Below are positions 16,983-25,290 of a stretch of DNA of 64,000 nucleotides, piece by piece (the first letter of the stretch is position 1; every line of letters starts with the position of its first letter). Source of the DNA: Sphingopyxis panaciterrae (GTDB lineage Bacteria; Pseudomonadota; Alphaproteobacteria; Sphingomonadales; Sphingomonadaceae); contig NZ_JAASQN010000006.1 in the NCBI RefSeq assembly GCF_011762125.1, positions 242,904 to 306,903 of the forward strand, given 5' to 3'. The notes beneath the pieces were generated by a model. That model had not been told where the DNA came from and searched no databases. It was given only the letters and a program-made list of their open reading frames with translations. The translations under genes were made by a program, and so were the position numbers.

Positions 16983-19145
16983 TTAAAAACGCTTGGTCGC
17001 CGTGGCGACGATCTGCCGGCTCTGGGCGAAGAAACACCCGACCGGCCCGTTACAGCGGCCTGCATAGCGCTTATCGAAGATATTGCTGCCGTTGATTGCA
17101 AGCCGCCAGCCCGGGATGTCGTAATGCAGCGTCGCGTCGAACAAGGTCACCGCGGGGCTGGTGTAGAGAATGGCGGGAATGGTCGACGGGGTCACGCCCG
17201 GGCTGCTGCTGAGATAGCGCACCCCGGCGCCGCCGCCGAAGCCGGCCAGCGCGCCGGTATCCTGCGTGTAATCGACGAACAGCGACGCCTTGTGGCGCGG
17301 CGTGGCTTCGAGCCGTGCGCCGACCTCGGGCGGGAAATCGCTGCGCGTGATCTTGGCGTCGGTAAAGCTGTAGGACGCGTTGACGCTCAGCTTCTGGTAG
17401 AAACGGCCGACGAATTCGGCCTCGAAACCCTTGGACACGATCCGTCCCGTCTGGATGTCGAAAAAGACGGCGTTCGGATCGGTCAGCAGCGGATTGTCCT
17501 GCACGATCCGGAACAGGGCGGCGGTGGCGAAGAGCTTTACGTCATCGCCCAAGTTGCGCGCGTCATATTTGACACCCGCTTCCCATTGCTTGCCCGTGCT
17601 CGGCACGAAGGGCGTTCCCCCGATGGTCGAACCGACATTGGTCAGGAAAGAGGTCGAATAGCTGACATAGGGGGCGACGCCCGCTTCGGTCACATAGGTG
17701 GCGCCGACACGCCAGGTGAACTTGTCCTGATTGGTCTGGGTGACCGGCGTGGTCAGGTAGCGCGTGACCCTGGACCAGTCCTGCCGCCCCGACAGCGTCA
17801 GGATGAAATTGTCGATCTTCATCTGGTCCTGCGCATAAAGGCCATATTGCTTCAGCCGGACGTCGGTAAACGCACCCAGCGCCGGCGCGGTGATCGGCGC
17901 CGTGCTGTAAACCGGATCGAACAGGTCGATATCGGTCGCGCCGGCGAAGGCGAAGGCCGACTGCTCGCGATAGTTGCGATAGTCGAAGCCGACGAGCACG
18001 CGATGCTCGATTGCACCGGTCGCGAAATTGGCATCGAAGCGGTTGTCGACCGCGAATTGCTGGGTATCGTCGGCGAACGGGAAGTTCGAGCGCGAAACGG
18101 TGCGATTGTCCGCGGCGAGGCCCGACGCGTAGATGATCTGCTGATATTCGCTATAGTCGGTCCAGCGAAGATTTTGCGTGAAGCTGAGCGCGCTCGAAAA
18201 ACGGTGCGTCAGTTCATAACCCGCACCCCATTGTTCGCGACGATAGAAATTATAATCGGGCTCGCCAAGATTGATGCCGCGGCGGACCTTGCCGACGGGA
18301 TTGTCGAACAACACGCCATTCGCGGGCAGGAAGCCATTGGTGTCGCCTTCGACCCGGTCCCACTGATAATAGCCGAGCGCGGTCAGCTTCGTATCGGGTC
18401 CGATCTCGAACGTCACGGCCGGAGCGACATAGGCGCGCCGTGCGGTGACGAAGTCGGTCTGCCCGTCGCGGTCGCGATAAAGGCCGGTCAGCCGGGCGCT
18501 GATGCCGTTGGTCAACTCGCCGGTGACGGTGCCCGCGACCTGCTTGAAATCGTCGGTGCCATATTTGACCTGAATCTCGCCCCCCGTCCGGGTGGAGGGG
18601 CGGCGGCTGGTCAGATTATAGATGCCACCCGGGGGGGTGCTGCCATAAAGCGTGCTCGCCGACCCCTTGAGGATATCGATCGCGTCGAAGCCGTAGAGGT
18701 CGATGCCGACGTTGTCGATCGTGTCGCTGACCGGCGCCTGCATGCCGTCGATATATTGGACGGGCACGAAACCGCGCACGCGCAAAAAGTCGAAGCGCAG
18801 GTCCGGCCCGTAATTTTCGCCCGCGACACCCGCGGTGTAACGCACCGCCTGCTGAACATCGACGAAGTTCAAAAGGTCGATCTGGTCGCGCGAGATCACC
18901 GACACCGACTGCGGCGTTTCGATCAGCGGCGCGGTCGTCTTGCTCGCAGTGATCGCGCCCGAGGGAACGAAGCGGCGCGCGGTGACGATGATCGCGCCAT
19001 CGTCCTGCTTGACTGCCTCGACGCCGCCATCGGCTTCGACCGCCTCGGGAGAGACCGCATCCTGCGCGTGGGCCGCAACCGGCAAGGTCGCGGCGCCCGC
19101 CATCAGCAGGGCGATGACGCGAATGGCGGATGAGCAACGGCGCAT
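16983..19145 (-). CDS. TonB-dependent siderophore receptor
   Basis: A 720-residue outer-membrane receptor for ferric siderophores (FhuA/FoxA-type). The start is the ATG at 19145, which begins a signal peptide (ending VAAHAQ). The upstream extension is rejected. The plug follows, with SASTLYGSTPPGGIYNLTSR split here as STLYGSTPPGG and NLTSRR (around residues 160-175), and the barrel ends in ATATKRF with terminal Phe. IETPQSVSVISRDQI is the typical siderophore-receptor plug opening. A Fur-like box lies about 50 bp upstream, so iron repression is likely. The divergent neighbour is a TetR-family regulator. The siderophore itself is not known. Confidence 0.93.
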   Translation of the reverse strand: MRRCSSAIRVIALLMAGAATLPVAAHAQDAVSPEAVEADGGVEAVKQDDGAIIVTARRFVPSGAITASKTTAPLIETPQSVSVISRDQIDLLNFVDVQQAVRYTAGVAGENYGPDLRFDFLRVRGFVPVQYIDGMQAPVSDTIDNVGIDLYGFDAIDILKGSASTLYGSTPPGGIYNLTSRRPSTRTGGEIQVKYGTDDFKQVAGTVTGELTNGISARLTGLYRDRDGQTDFVTARRAYVAPAVTFEIGPDTKLTALGYYQWDRVEGDTNGFLPANGVLFDNPVGKVRRGINLGEPDYNFYRREQWGAGYELTHRFSSALSFTQNLRWTDYSEYQQIIYASGLAADNRTVSRSNFPFADDTQQFAVDNRFDANFATGAIEHRVLVGFDYRNYREQSAFAFAGATDIDLFDPVYSTAPITAPALGAFTDVRLKQYGLYAQDQMKIDNFILTLSGRQDWSRVTRYLTTPVTQTNQDKFTWRVGATYVTEAGVAPYVSYSTSFLTNVGSTIGGTPFVPSTGKQWEAGVKYDARNLGDDVKLFATAALFRIVQDNPLLTDPNAVFFDIQTGRIVSKGFEAEFVGRFYQKLSVNASYSFTDAKITRSDFPPEVGARLEATPRHKASLFVDYTQDTGALAGFGGGAGVRYLSSSPGVTPSTIPAILYTSPAVTLFDATLHYDIPGWRLAINGSNIFDKRYAGRCNGPVGCFFAQSRQIVATATKRF

Positions 19146-19192
19146 GAAAACCCCCTGAATTTTCCGAATTTGGTCGCCCGCCCCGTATAGCG

Positions 19193-19212
19193 ATTGAGAA
19201 TGATTTGCAATA
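19193..19212 (-). promoter_or_regulatory. Fur-type operator of the siderophore receptor
   Basis: attgagaatgatttgcaata is an imperfect palindrome of the Fur-box kind (attg..gaat.att..caat), 48 bp upstream of the receptor start and between it and the divergent TetR gene. A 15/19 match to its reverse complement occurs before the DUF3649 operon at 40000. Confidence 0.7.
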
Positions 19213-19355
19213 AGCGACCGCAGCACAATTCCATCATATGGGCCATTAATCCTATCAATCGGGCCATGGCGCGCGCGATTAATCGGATGATGTAGCCGAT
19301 TTGTCACAACCGGAGCCCTGTTCGGCGCCGGCAAAACCGCCTAGCGTCGGCGGCG

Positions 19356-19973
19356 ATGGAAAACAGGCGCCGCGGCAAAATCCGGACCAATGATCCCGAA
19401 GGGATGCGCGCGCGCATCCTCGATGCCGCCGCCGAGCTGTTCCAGGCGCGCGGCTATCACGACACGTCGGTGCAGGATGTAAAGCGGCTGGCGGGAGTGT
19501 CGAGCGGCGCCTTCCACCATCATTTCGAATCGAAGAAGGCGCTCGGTCTCGCGGTTGTGCACGAGCGCGTGACGGGCGCGCTGCGCGCCGCATGGCTGGA
19601 CCCCGTCCTCGCCGCGCCGACCGCTGCCGACGGGGTGCGCGAAGCGATGCGCGCGATCGGCGGCGAGCTGGGCGAACAGGGGTTCGTCCGCGGTTGCCCG
19701 GTCAACAATCTCGCGGTCGAACTCGCCTTTTCCGATGCGGATTTCCGCGATGCGTTGCGGGCGATCTTCGCCGGCTGGCAGGACAGCATCGCCGCGCGCC
19801 TCGCCGCCGGACCGATGCCGCCGGCCTTTGCCGGCGCCGCACCCGCCGACCTCGCCCGCTTCATCGTCGCGGCTTATTCGGGGGCGATGACGATGGCAAA
19901 GACCGAACAGTCGCCGGCGCCGCTCGATGCGACGACGGCGATATTGGTGCGGTTGCTCATGCCCGCCAAATGA
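19356..19973 (+). CDS. TetR/AcrR family transcriptional regulator
   Basis: A 205-residue dimeric repressor-type protein. The N-terminal TetR helix-turn-helix covers about residues 17-63: GMRARILDAAAELFQARGYH in parts (RILDAAAELF, GYHDTSVQDV), then VSSGAFHHHFESKKAL, the recognition-helix region. The C-terminal ligand domain resembles the TetR_C group with conserved FVRGCPVNNLAVEL near residue 110, a Cys-bearing stretch seen in AcuR/NemR-like regulators. It is divergent from the siderophore receptor, with the Fur-like box in between. No obvious drug pump or reductase is next to it, so its target is unknown. Confidence 0.9.
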   Translation: MENRRRGKIRTNDPEGMRARILDAAAELFQARGYHDTSVQDVKRLAGVSSGAFHHHFESKKALGLAVVHERVTGALRAAWLDPVLAAPTAADGVREAMRAIGGELGEQGFVRGCPVNNLAVELAFSDADFRDALRAIFAGWQDSIAARLAAGPMPPAFAGAAPADLARFIVAAYSGAMTMAKTEQSPAPLDATTAILVRLLMPAK

Positions 19974-20037
19974 CGGCACCGGCGCGCGCCTCTTCAGACG
20001 CGAGTGGTCCCCGGTTCCGTCCTCCCCACAAGCGGAA

Positions 20038-20598
20038 TCAGAGATAATTCAGGGTGATCGTGAAGGTCCCGCTGTAATCGCCCGGCGTCTGGTTGGCGCC
20101 GACCTCGAGCGTCGCGCCGACCGGGAAATTATAGTTGCCGAGCGCGCTATCGATCCGGAAGCGCGTCGGCGAGGTCGAAAGGATCGCGGTCGGCGTCGAC
20201 CCGATCTCGAAATCGCGCACGCGCATCCGCGTGCCGAGGCCGGTGATCCAGATCGTGCTCGATCCCAGCGAGATATTGACTTGGCGCTGCGGCGTGCCGA
20301 GCCCGGCGAAACGCGCGGGTTCGCCGCCGCCGCCCGCCAGCGTCACGCCGCCGGTCTTCGTGCGTGACCCATCGGGATAGAGACGCACGGTTCCCGCGCT
20401 GCCCGATGCGATGATATCGCCGAAGTCGAGGTCATTGGCTTTGAAAAAGGAGAGCGGGCGAAGCACGATCGCTTCGGCCTCGCTCTGCGCGCTGTTCTGC
20501 GCCAGCGCCGGCGAAGCCGCGGCGGGCGCGATCAGCAGCGCAATGGCGATCAGGCCGCGCTGCGCAGGCAGCGGGCATAATATGTGCCTGGTCCTCAC
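20038..20598 (-). CDS. DUF4402 domain exported protein
   Basis: A protein of about 186 residues with a signal peptide (hydrophobic segment to about residue 30, ending SPALAQ) and a DUF4402 domain over the rest. Family features are the LSFFKANDLDFGDI block, GTVRLYPDGSRT, and the late PVGATLEVGANQTPGDYSG with a final beta strand TITLNYL. DUF4402 proteins are exported all-beta proteins of unknown function, common in sphingomonads, possibly pilin- or matrix-like. The start is uncertain: GTG at 20598, behind an AGGGGGAGGG stretch, or GTG at 20619. It is convergent to the TetR gene. Confidence 0.85.
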   Translation of the reverse strand: MRTRHILCPLPAQRGLIAIALLIAPAAASPALAQNSAQSEAEAIVLRPLSFFKANDLDFGDIIASGSAGTVRLYPDGSRTKTGGVTLAGGGGEPARFAGLGTPQRQVNISLGSSTIWITGLGTRMRVRDFEIGSTPTAILSTSPTRFRIDSALGNYNFPVGATLEVGANQTPGDYSGTFTITLNYL

Positions 20599-20711
20599 CC
20601 CTCCCCCTCTAGCGGCCACCTTCCAATTTAGCGTTAACGCGGCGCTGACCAGAAAATCAGGTCCGAGAAGAAGGCTTTCGCAGGTCAGGGCGCGCGGCTA
20701 TGGAAGCCGCC

Positions 20712-21635
20712 ATGAGTGAAGCCGCCATCCGCATCGACGCCGTCTCGAAAACCTATGCCGGCGGCAAGCGGGCGCTCGACAATGTCAGCTTCGACGTGCC
20801 GCGCGGGCAGATCTTCGGGCTGCTGGGGCCGAACGGCGCGGGCAAGTCGACGCTGATCAACATTCTCGCCGGGCTGGTCAACAAGACGAGCGGCTCGGCA
20901 AGCATCTGGGGCTTCGACATCGACGCCGATCCCAGGAACGCCAAATATTCGATCGGCATCGTGCCGCAGGAAATCGTCTTCGATCCCTTCTTCACCCCGT
21001 TCGAGACGCTCGAGAATCAGGCCGGCCTCTATGGCGTGCCCAAGCACAAGCGGATTTCGGATGAGTTGCTCGCCGCGGTGCATCTGTCGGACAAGCGCGA
21101 TGCCTATGCGCGCACGCTGTCGGGCGGGATGAAGCGCCGGCTGCTGGTGGCGAAGGCGATGGTCCATTCGCCGCCGATCATCGTGCTCGACGAGCCGACC
21201 GCGGGGGTCGATATCGAACTGCGTCAGCAGCTCTGGTCCTACGTCCAGTCGCTCAACGATCGCGGCGTCACCGTGGTGCTGACGACGCATTATCTGGAAG
21301 AGGCCGAGGAGCTGTGCGACCGGATCGCGATCATCAACCACGGCCGGCTGATCGCGAACAAGCCGACGCGCGAGCTGCTCGACATGGCGCGCGAGAAGAT
21401 CGTCGTGGTGACCCTCGATCAGGAAATCACTGACCTGCCGACGCACCCTGCCTTCGACAAGGTCGAACGCGAGGGAACACGCGGGCTCGCGATCAGCTAC
21501 AACAAGGATCGCATGAACGCGGGCGAAGTGCTCGCGGCGGTGAACGCGATGGGCCACGGCATCGTCGACGTTTCGACCCGCGAAGCCGATCTGGAAGATG
21601 TGTTCCTGAATTTGACGCGGGCGGCGAATGGATAA
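20712..21635 (+). CDS. ABC transporter ATP-binding protein (drug/efflux type)
   Basis: A 307-residue cytoplasmic ATPase of the ABC-2/DrrA-like class. It has Walker [10 protein letters not shown] near residues 40-48, a Q-loop (VPQEIVFDP), the signature LSGGMKRR and Walker B IIVLDEPTAGVD, then the H-loop TTHYLEEAEE. The C-terminal about 80 residues are a regulatory extension typical of efflux ATPases. The ATG at 20712 has GGAAG about 6 bp before it; an in-frame ATG 12 bp upstream is less well placed. No permease gene is adjacent (the next gene is nadB), so its membrane partner must be encoded elsewhere. Confidence 0.9.
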   Translation: MSEAAIRIDAVSKTYAGGKRALDNVSFDVPRGQIFGLLGPNGAGKSTLINILAGLVNKTSGSASIWGFDIDADPRNAKYSIGIVPQEIVFDPFFTPFETLENQAGLYGVPKHKRISDELLAAVHLSDKRDAYARTLSGGMKRRLLVAKAMVHSPPIIVLDEPTAGVDIELRQQLWSYVQSLNDRGVTVVLTTHYLEEAEELCDRIAIINHGRLIANKPTRELLDMAREKIVVVTLDQEITDLPTHPAFDKVEREGTRGLAISYNKDRMNAGEVLAAVNAMGHGIVDVSTREADLEDVFLNLTRAANG

Positions 21636-21716
21636 CGCATAGCTATTTGCCGTTCGGTCCGGGGCCGGATCCGGGATTGCCGAAGCCCTGCCCTTTCTTT
21701 AGCGGTCAAGAAATAC

Positions 21717-21744
21717 GGTCCTTCGACAAGCTCAGGACGAACGG
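21717..21744. repeat. Short dispersed palindromic repeat
   Basis: ggtccttcgacaagctcagg and the following bases form an interrupted palindrome of a type widely dispersed in proteobacterial intergenic regions (recognised from general knowledge; no second copy was found here). It lies 17 bp before the nadB start. Confidence 0.5.
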
Positions 21745-21760
21745 ATGAGAGGGAAGGGCC

Positions 21761-23350
21761 ATGGCCGAACCGACTAGCCAGCACGACGTCATCATCGTCG
21801 GCTCCGGCGCCGCGGGCCTCACCGCCGCGATCGCGCTCGCCGATCATTGCCGCGTGCTCGTGCTCGCGAAAGGTGAGCTGACCGGCGGGTCGACCGCCTG
21901 GGCGCAGGGCGGCATCGCCGCGGTGCTCGATGCCGGCGACACGTTCGAAAATCATATCGAGGATACGATGGTCGCGGGCGCCGGGCTCAACCGGCGCGAG
22001 ACGGTCGAGTTCGTCGTCGAAAACGCCCCGCATGCGATTCTGCGGCTGATCGAGATGGGCGTGCCGTTCAACAAGGAAGCCGAGGCGCTCCACCTGACGC
22101 GCGAGGGAGGCCATTCGCACCGCCGCATCGTGCATGTCGACGACGCGACCGGCTGGGCGGTGCAGGCGGCGCTATTGAAGACCGCCGAGGCGCATCGGAA
22201 CATCACCCTGCTGCCCGGGCAGGCATGCATCGACCTGATCACCGGCCGCCACGAAGCGCGCTATTCGGGGTCGGGACGCGTCTGGGGCGTCTATGCGCTC
22301 GATGAAAAGACGGGCAAGGTCCACGCGCATGTCGGCCGCGCGACGATCCTTGCGAGCGGCGGGGCGGGACGCGTCTACCAATTTTCGACCGCGCCGCGCG
22401 GCGCGACCGGCGACGGCATCGCGATGGCGTGGCGCGCGGGGGCGCGGGTATCGAACATGGAAATGATGCAGTTCCACCCGACCTGCCTCTATAATCTCGA
22501 CGTCAAGAATTTCCTGATCACCGAAGCGGTGCGCGGCGAGGGCGGCATCTTGAAGCACCCGGTTACCGGGCACCGCTATATGCCCGATTATGACGCGCGC
22601 GCCGAACTCGCACCGCGCGATGTCGTGGCGCGCGCGAACGACGATCAGATCAAGCGGTCGGGGCTCGACTATGTCCATCTCGACATCAGCGACAAGGACC
22701 CCGATTTCGTCGCCGGGCATTTCCCGAACATCTATGAAAAGCTGCTGACGCTCGGCATCGATATGACCAAGGGGCCGATTCCGGTGGTGCCCGCGCAGCA
22801 TTATACCTGCGGCGGGGTGCTGATCGACCTCGACGGACGTACTGACCTGCCCGGCCTCTATGCGGCGGGCGAATGCACCGAAAGCGGGCTCCACGGCGCG
22901 AACCGCCTCGCCTCCAATTCGCTGCTCGAATGCTTTGTTTTCGGCGAGGCGGCGGCGAAGGATATCATCGCGCGCTGGGACGAACTCGACACCCCGCCCG
23001 CGATCCGCCCGTGGGACGAAAGCCGCGTCACCGATTCGGACGAAGAGGTGGTGATCAAGCAGAACTGGACCGAAATCCGCCGCTTCATGTGGAATTATGT
23101 CGGCATCGTGCGGACGACCAAGCGCCTTGAGCGCGCGCGGCATCGCATCGACATGATGACGCACGAAGTCGGCGACTATTACGGCCATTTCCGCGTGACC
23201 ACCGACCTGATCGAACTTCGCAACCTGCTGCAATGCGCCGAGCTGATCGTGCGCAGCGCGCTCCACCGCAAGGAAAGCCGCGGGCTGCACTATACGCTCG
23301 ATTACCCCGAATTGCTGCCGCAAGCTGTCGATACGGTGCTGGTGCCGTGA
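21761..23350 (+). CDS. nadB: L-aspartate oxidase
   Basis: Cytoplasmic FAD enzyme that oxidises L-aspartate to iminoaspartate, the first step of de novo NAD synthesis. The 529-residue product belongs to the succinate dehydrogenase/fumarate reductase flavoprotein family: FAD-binding GSGAAGLTAAIALA near residues 12-25, GGSTAWAQGGIAAVL at about 45-60, NMEMMQFHPT near 235, AEGECTE-type AAGECTESGLHG, and RLASNSLLECFVFGEAAA, diagnostic for NadB, near residue 385. The C-terminal helical domain is complete. nadA and nadC are not adjacent. A GxxExxY gene enclosed by inverted repeats follows directly. Confidence 0.95.
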   Translation: MAEPTSQHDVIIVGSGAAGLTAAIALADHCRVLVLAKGELTGGSTAWAQGGIAAVLDAGDTFENHIEDTMVAGAGLNRRETVEFVVENAPHAILRLIEMGVPFNKEAEALHLTREGGHSHRRIVHVDDATGWAVQAALLKTAEAHRNITLLPGQACIDLITGRHEARYSGSGRVWGVYALDEKTGKVHAHVGRATILASGGAGRVYQFSTAPRGATGDGIAMAWRAGARVSNMEMMQFHPTCLYNLDVKNFLITEAVRGEGGILKHPVTGHRYMPDYDARAELAPRDVVARANDDQIKRSGLDYVHLDISDKDPDFVAGHFPNIYEKLLTLGIDMTKGPIPVVPAQHYTCGGVLIDLDGRTDLPGLYAAGECTESGLHGANRLASNSLLECFVFGEAAAKDIIARWDELDTPPAIRPWDESRVTDSDEEVVIKQNWTEIRRFMWNYVGIVRTTKRLERARHRIDMMTHEVGDYYGHFRVTTDLIELRNLLQCAELIVRSALHRKESRGLHYTLDYPELLPQAVDTVLVP

Positions 23351-23367
23351 GGGTGATTTAGGAAAAC

Positions 23368-23397
23368 CTCACGCAAAGGCGCGAAGGCGCAAAGAAG
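23368..23397. repeat. Left inverted repeat of the GxxExxY cassette
   Basis: Thirty bases made of short near-repeats of gcgcaaag/gcgaag. It is the reverse complement of 23801-23832 apart from one mismatch and a 2-nt length difference. It starts 17 bp after the nadB stop and ends 11 bp before the GxxExxY start codon. Confidence 0.85.
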
Positions 23398-23408
23398 GGG
23401 ACGCCGCG

Positions 23409-23792
23409 GTGAATATCGAAGACATTGCGCGCATCACCGTCGATTGCGGATTTCATCTTCACAAGAATCTCGGTCCGGGTTTGCTCGAATCGGTCTATGA
23501 AGCCGTCATGGCTGACCAGCTGGCGCGGCGCGGACTATATGTCCAACGGCAAGCACCTATCGCGATCCACTATGATGGTATCGAGTTGCCAGAAGGCTTT
23601 CGAGCCGACTTGCTCGTCGAAGGGGCGTTGCTGATCGAACTGAAATCCGTGGAACGGCTTTCGCCGCTTCACGGCAAACAAGTCCTGACCTATCTTCGAC
23701 TGCTTGATCTGCCCTTGGGCCTGCTGATCAATTTCGGCGGCGAAACATTTAAAGAAGGCGTCAAGCGCATCGTCAACAATCACCAAAATTGA
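23409..23792 (+). CDS. GxxExxY protein, PD-(D/E)xK nuclease-fold family
   Basis: A 127-residue soluble protein of the GxxExxY family (PDDEXK_3 type). The name-giving motif is G24-L-L-E27-S-V-Y30. Nuclease-fold residues are D67 (FRADLLV), E77-L-K79 (LLIELKS) and Q91 in KQVLTYL, the order expected for a RecB-like PD-(D/E)xK core. A metal-dependent nuclease is therefore possible, but no member's role is established to my knowledge. The start is GTG. The gene fits exactly between two inverted repeats and nothing else lies between them. Slightly lower GC than its neighbours and the repeats suggest the unit is a transferable cassette. Confidence 0.9.
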   Translation: MNIEDIARITVDCGFHLHKNLGPGLLESVYEAVMADQLARRGLYVQRQAPIAIHYDGIELPEGFRADLLVEGALLIELKSVERLSPLHGKQVLTYLRLLDLPLGLLINFGGETFKEGVKRIVNNHQN

Positions 23793-23800
23793 CTTCGCAT

Positions 23801-23832
23801 CTTCTTTTTGCGCCTTTGCGCCTTTGCGTGAG
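23801..23832. repeat. Right inverted repeat of the GxxExxY cassette
   Basis: Thirty-two bases, the reverse complement of the left repeat at 23368-23397 with one mismatch and two extra bases. It starts 8 bp after the GxxExxY stop and ends 10 bp before the stop of the GlsB gene on the other strand. It contains tandem tgcgccttt units. Confidence 0.85.
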
Positions 23833-23842
23833 ATAATCCTCC

Positions 23843-24088
23843 TTATCCGCCAACACCCAGCAGCCGCCCGACGAGGATCAGCACGATCGCACCGATCACC
23901 GAGGCGAGACAGCCTGCGCGGTGAAAGTCGCCGCGGCCGCGCGAGGTGGCGAGGCCGGCGAGCAACGACCCGCCGATGCCGAGCAGGATCGTCGCGACCC
24001 ATCCCATCTCGACCGCACCCGGATAGAAGAAACGCGCCAGCGCGCCGATGATCAAGCCCGAAATGATCGCTCCGATGATGTTGATCAT
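23843..24088 (-). CDS. GlsB/YeaQ/YmgE family membrane protein
   Basis: An 81-residue inner-membrane protein of the transglycosylase-associated/GlsB family. Three Gly-rich hydrophobic helices are visible (about residues 3-19, 27-46 and 60-79), with the family pattern IIGALARFFYPG at the end of the first and GIGGSLLAGLA in the second. Members are general stress-associated membrane proteins of unknown mechanism. The start overlaps the stop of the upstream M20 gene by 4 bp (ATGA), so the two are translationally coupled. The loop between helices 2 and 3 (SRGRGDFHRAGC) is longer than usual. Confidence 0.92.
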   Translation of the reverse strand: MINIIGAIISGLIIGALARFFYPGAVEMGWVATILLGIGGSLLAGLATSRGRGDFHRAGCLASVIGAIVLILVGRLLGVGG

Positions 24089-25290
24089 GCGTTGAACCCC
24101 TCGTTCAAAAACCGTTCGGCCAGCGCCGCATGCAGCGCCGCACCGCGCGCCATCACGCTTTCATCGAGCACCATATGGTTGCTGTGCAGCCCGCAGCACT
24201 GGCGCCAGTCGCTCCCCGCCTCGCTCGCGCCGAGCCAGAACATCGCGCCGGGGACTTTTTCGAGGACGTAGGAGAAATCCTCGGCGCCCATCACCGGATT
24301 GTCCATCGTCAGCCACGCCGCCTCGCCGAAGGTCGCCTCGACCACCTCCTGACCAAAGGCGACCGCGCGGGCGTCGCAAATGGTGACCGGAAAGCCCTCG
24401 TCGATCGTCACGTCGGCGGCGCAGCCATGCGCCTCGGCGATCGCGGGGGCGAGACGTTTCAGTTCGCGCGCCACCATGGCCCGCCGTTCGGGCGACAGCG
24501 TGCGGATGGTACCGAGCATCTCGGCCGTTTCGGGAATGATGTTGTTCGTCGTTCCCGCCGCGATCTTGGCGATGGTGACGACCGCGGGGTCGAATACCGA
24601 AATGCGGCGCGTCACCATCGTCTGGATCGCGGTGACGATCGCGCAGGCCACCGGGATCGGATCGATGCTGTCGTGCGGCATCGATGCATGGCCGCCCGCG
24701 CCCTTGACGGTAATCGACAGTACGTCGGACGAGGCGAGCAGCGGCCCCGCGCGCCCGGCAAAGATGCCGTGCGGCGCGTTGGGCATGATGTGGAGCGCAA
24801 AGGCCGCGTCGGGCAGCGGATCGATGATGCCGTCATCGAGCATGAAGCGCGCACCATGATGGCCTTCCTCGCCCGGCTGGAACATGAACATCACGGTCCC
24901 GGGCAGCCGGTCGCGGGCGGCGCACAGCAGCTTCGCCGCGCCGACGAGCATCGCGACATGCGTGTCATGCCCGCACGCGTGCATCGCGCCCGCCGTCTCG
25001 GAGGAGAAGTCGAGCCCGGTATCCTCGAGCAACGGCAGCGCATCCATGTCGCCGCGCAGCAGCACCGTGCGGCCATTGGCGGGCCCGCGCAAAATGGCAA
25101 TCAGGCCCGTGGTCGACGGCCCCTCGCGAAATTCGAGCGGCAGACCGGCGAGCGCATCCTTGATCTTCGCAAGCGTCTTGGGATTCTGCAGCCCCAATTC
25201 GGGCTCGCGGTGGATGGCCCGGCGGAGATCGACGAGGTCGTCGAGGAGGGTTTCGGCCGCGGCGGGCCAGCTATGTGATGGCGTGTCCAT
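24085..25290 (-). CDS. M20 family amidohydrolase (hippurate/N-acyl-amino-acid hydrolase type)
   Basis: A 401-residue cytoplasmic metallohydrolase of the M20D/HipO-AmaB group, which removes acyl groups from N-acyl amino acids or related amides. Metal-site motifs are MHACGHDTH near residue 105 and FQPGEEGHHGA near residue 140, followed by the dimerisation domain (GAGGHASMPH near 195) and MGAEDFSYVLE near 345, which supplies a metal ligand. The start is the ATG at 25290. It overlaps the end of the desaturase gene by 20 bp and the GlsB start by 4 bp, so desaturase-M20-GlsB are probably one operon. The substrate is not determined. Confidence 0.92.
   Translation of the reverse strand: MDTPSHSWPAAAETLLDDLVDLRRAIHREPELGLQNPKTLAKIKDALAGLPLEFREGPSTTGLIAILRGPANGRTVLLRGDMDALPLLEDTGLDFSSETAGAMHACGHDTHVAMLVGAAKLLCAARDRLPGTVMFMFQPGEEGHHGARFMLDDGIIDPLPDAAFALHIMPNAPHGIFAGRAGPLLASSDVLSITVKGAGGHASMPHDSIDPIPVACAIVTAIQTMVTRRISVFDPAVVTIAKIAAGTTNNIIPETAEMLGTIRTLSPERRAMVARELKRLAPAIAEAHGCAADVTIDEGFPVTICDARAVAFGQEVVEATFGEAAWLTMDNPVMGAEDFSYVLEKVPGAMFWLGASEAGSDWRQCCGLHSNHMVLDESVMARGAALHAALAERFLNEGFNA

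Noticed and set aside
16866..19133. 755-codon plus-strand open frame opposite the siderophore receptor gene
   Set aside because: Antisense shadow in GC-rich sequence; no protein family and an extreme Arg/Ile/Asp composition.
23368..23832. Insertion sequence interpretation of the inverted repeats around the GxxExxY gene
   Set aside because: The enclosed protein is not a transposase and no target-site duplication is evident; called a cassette of unknown mobility instead.
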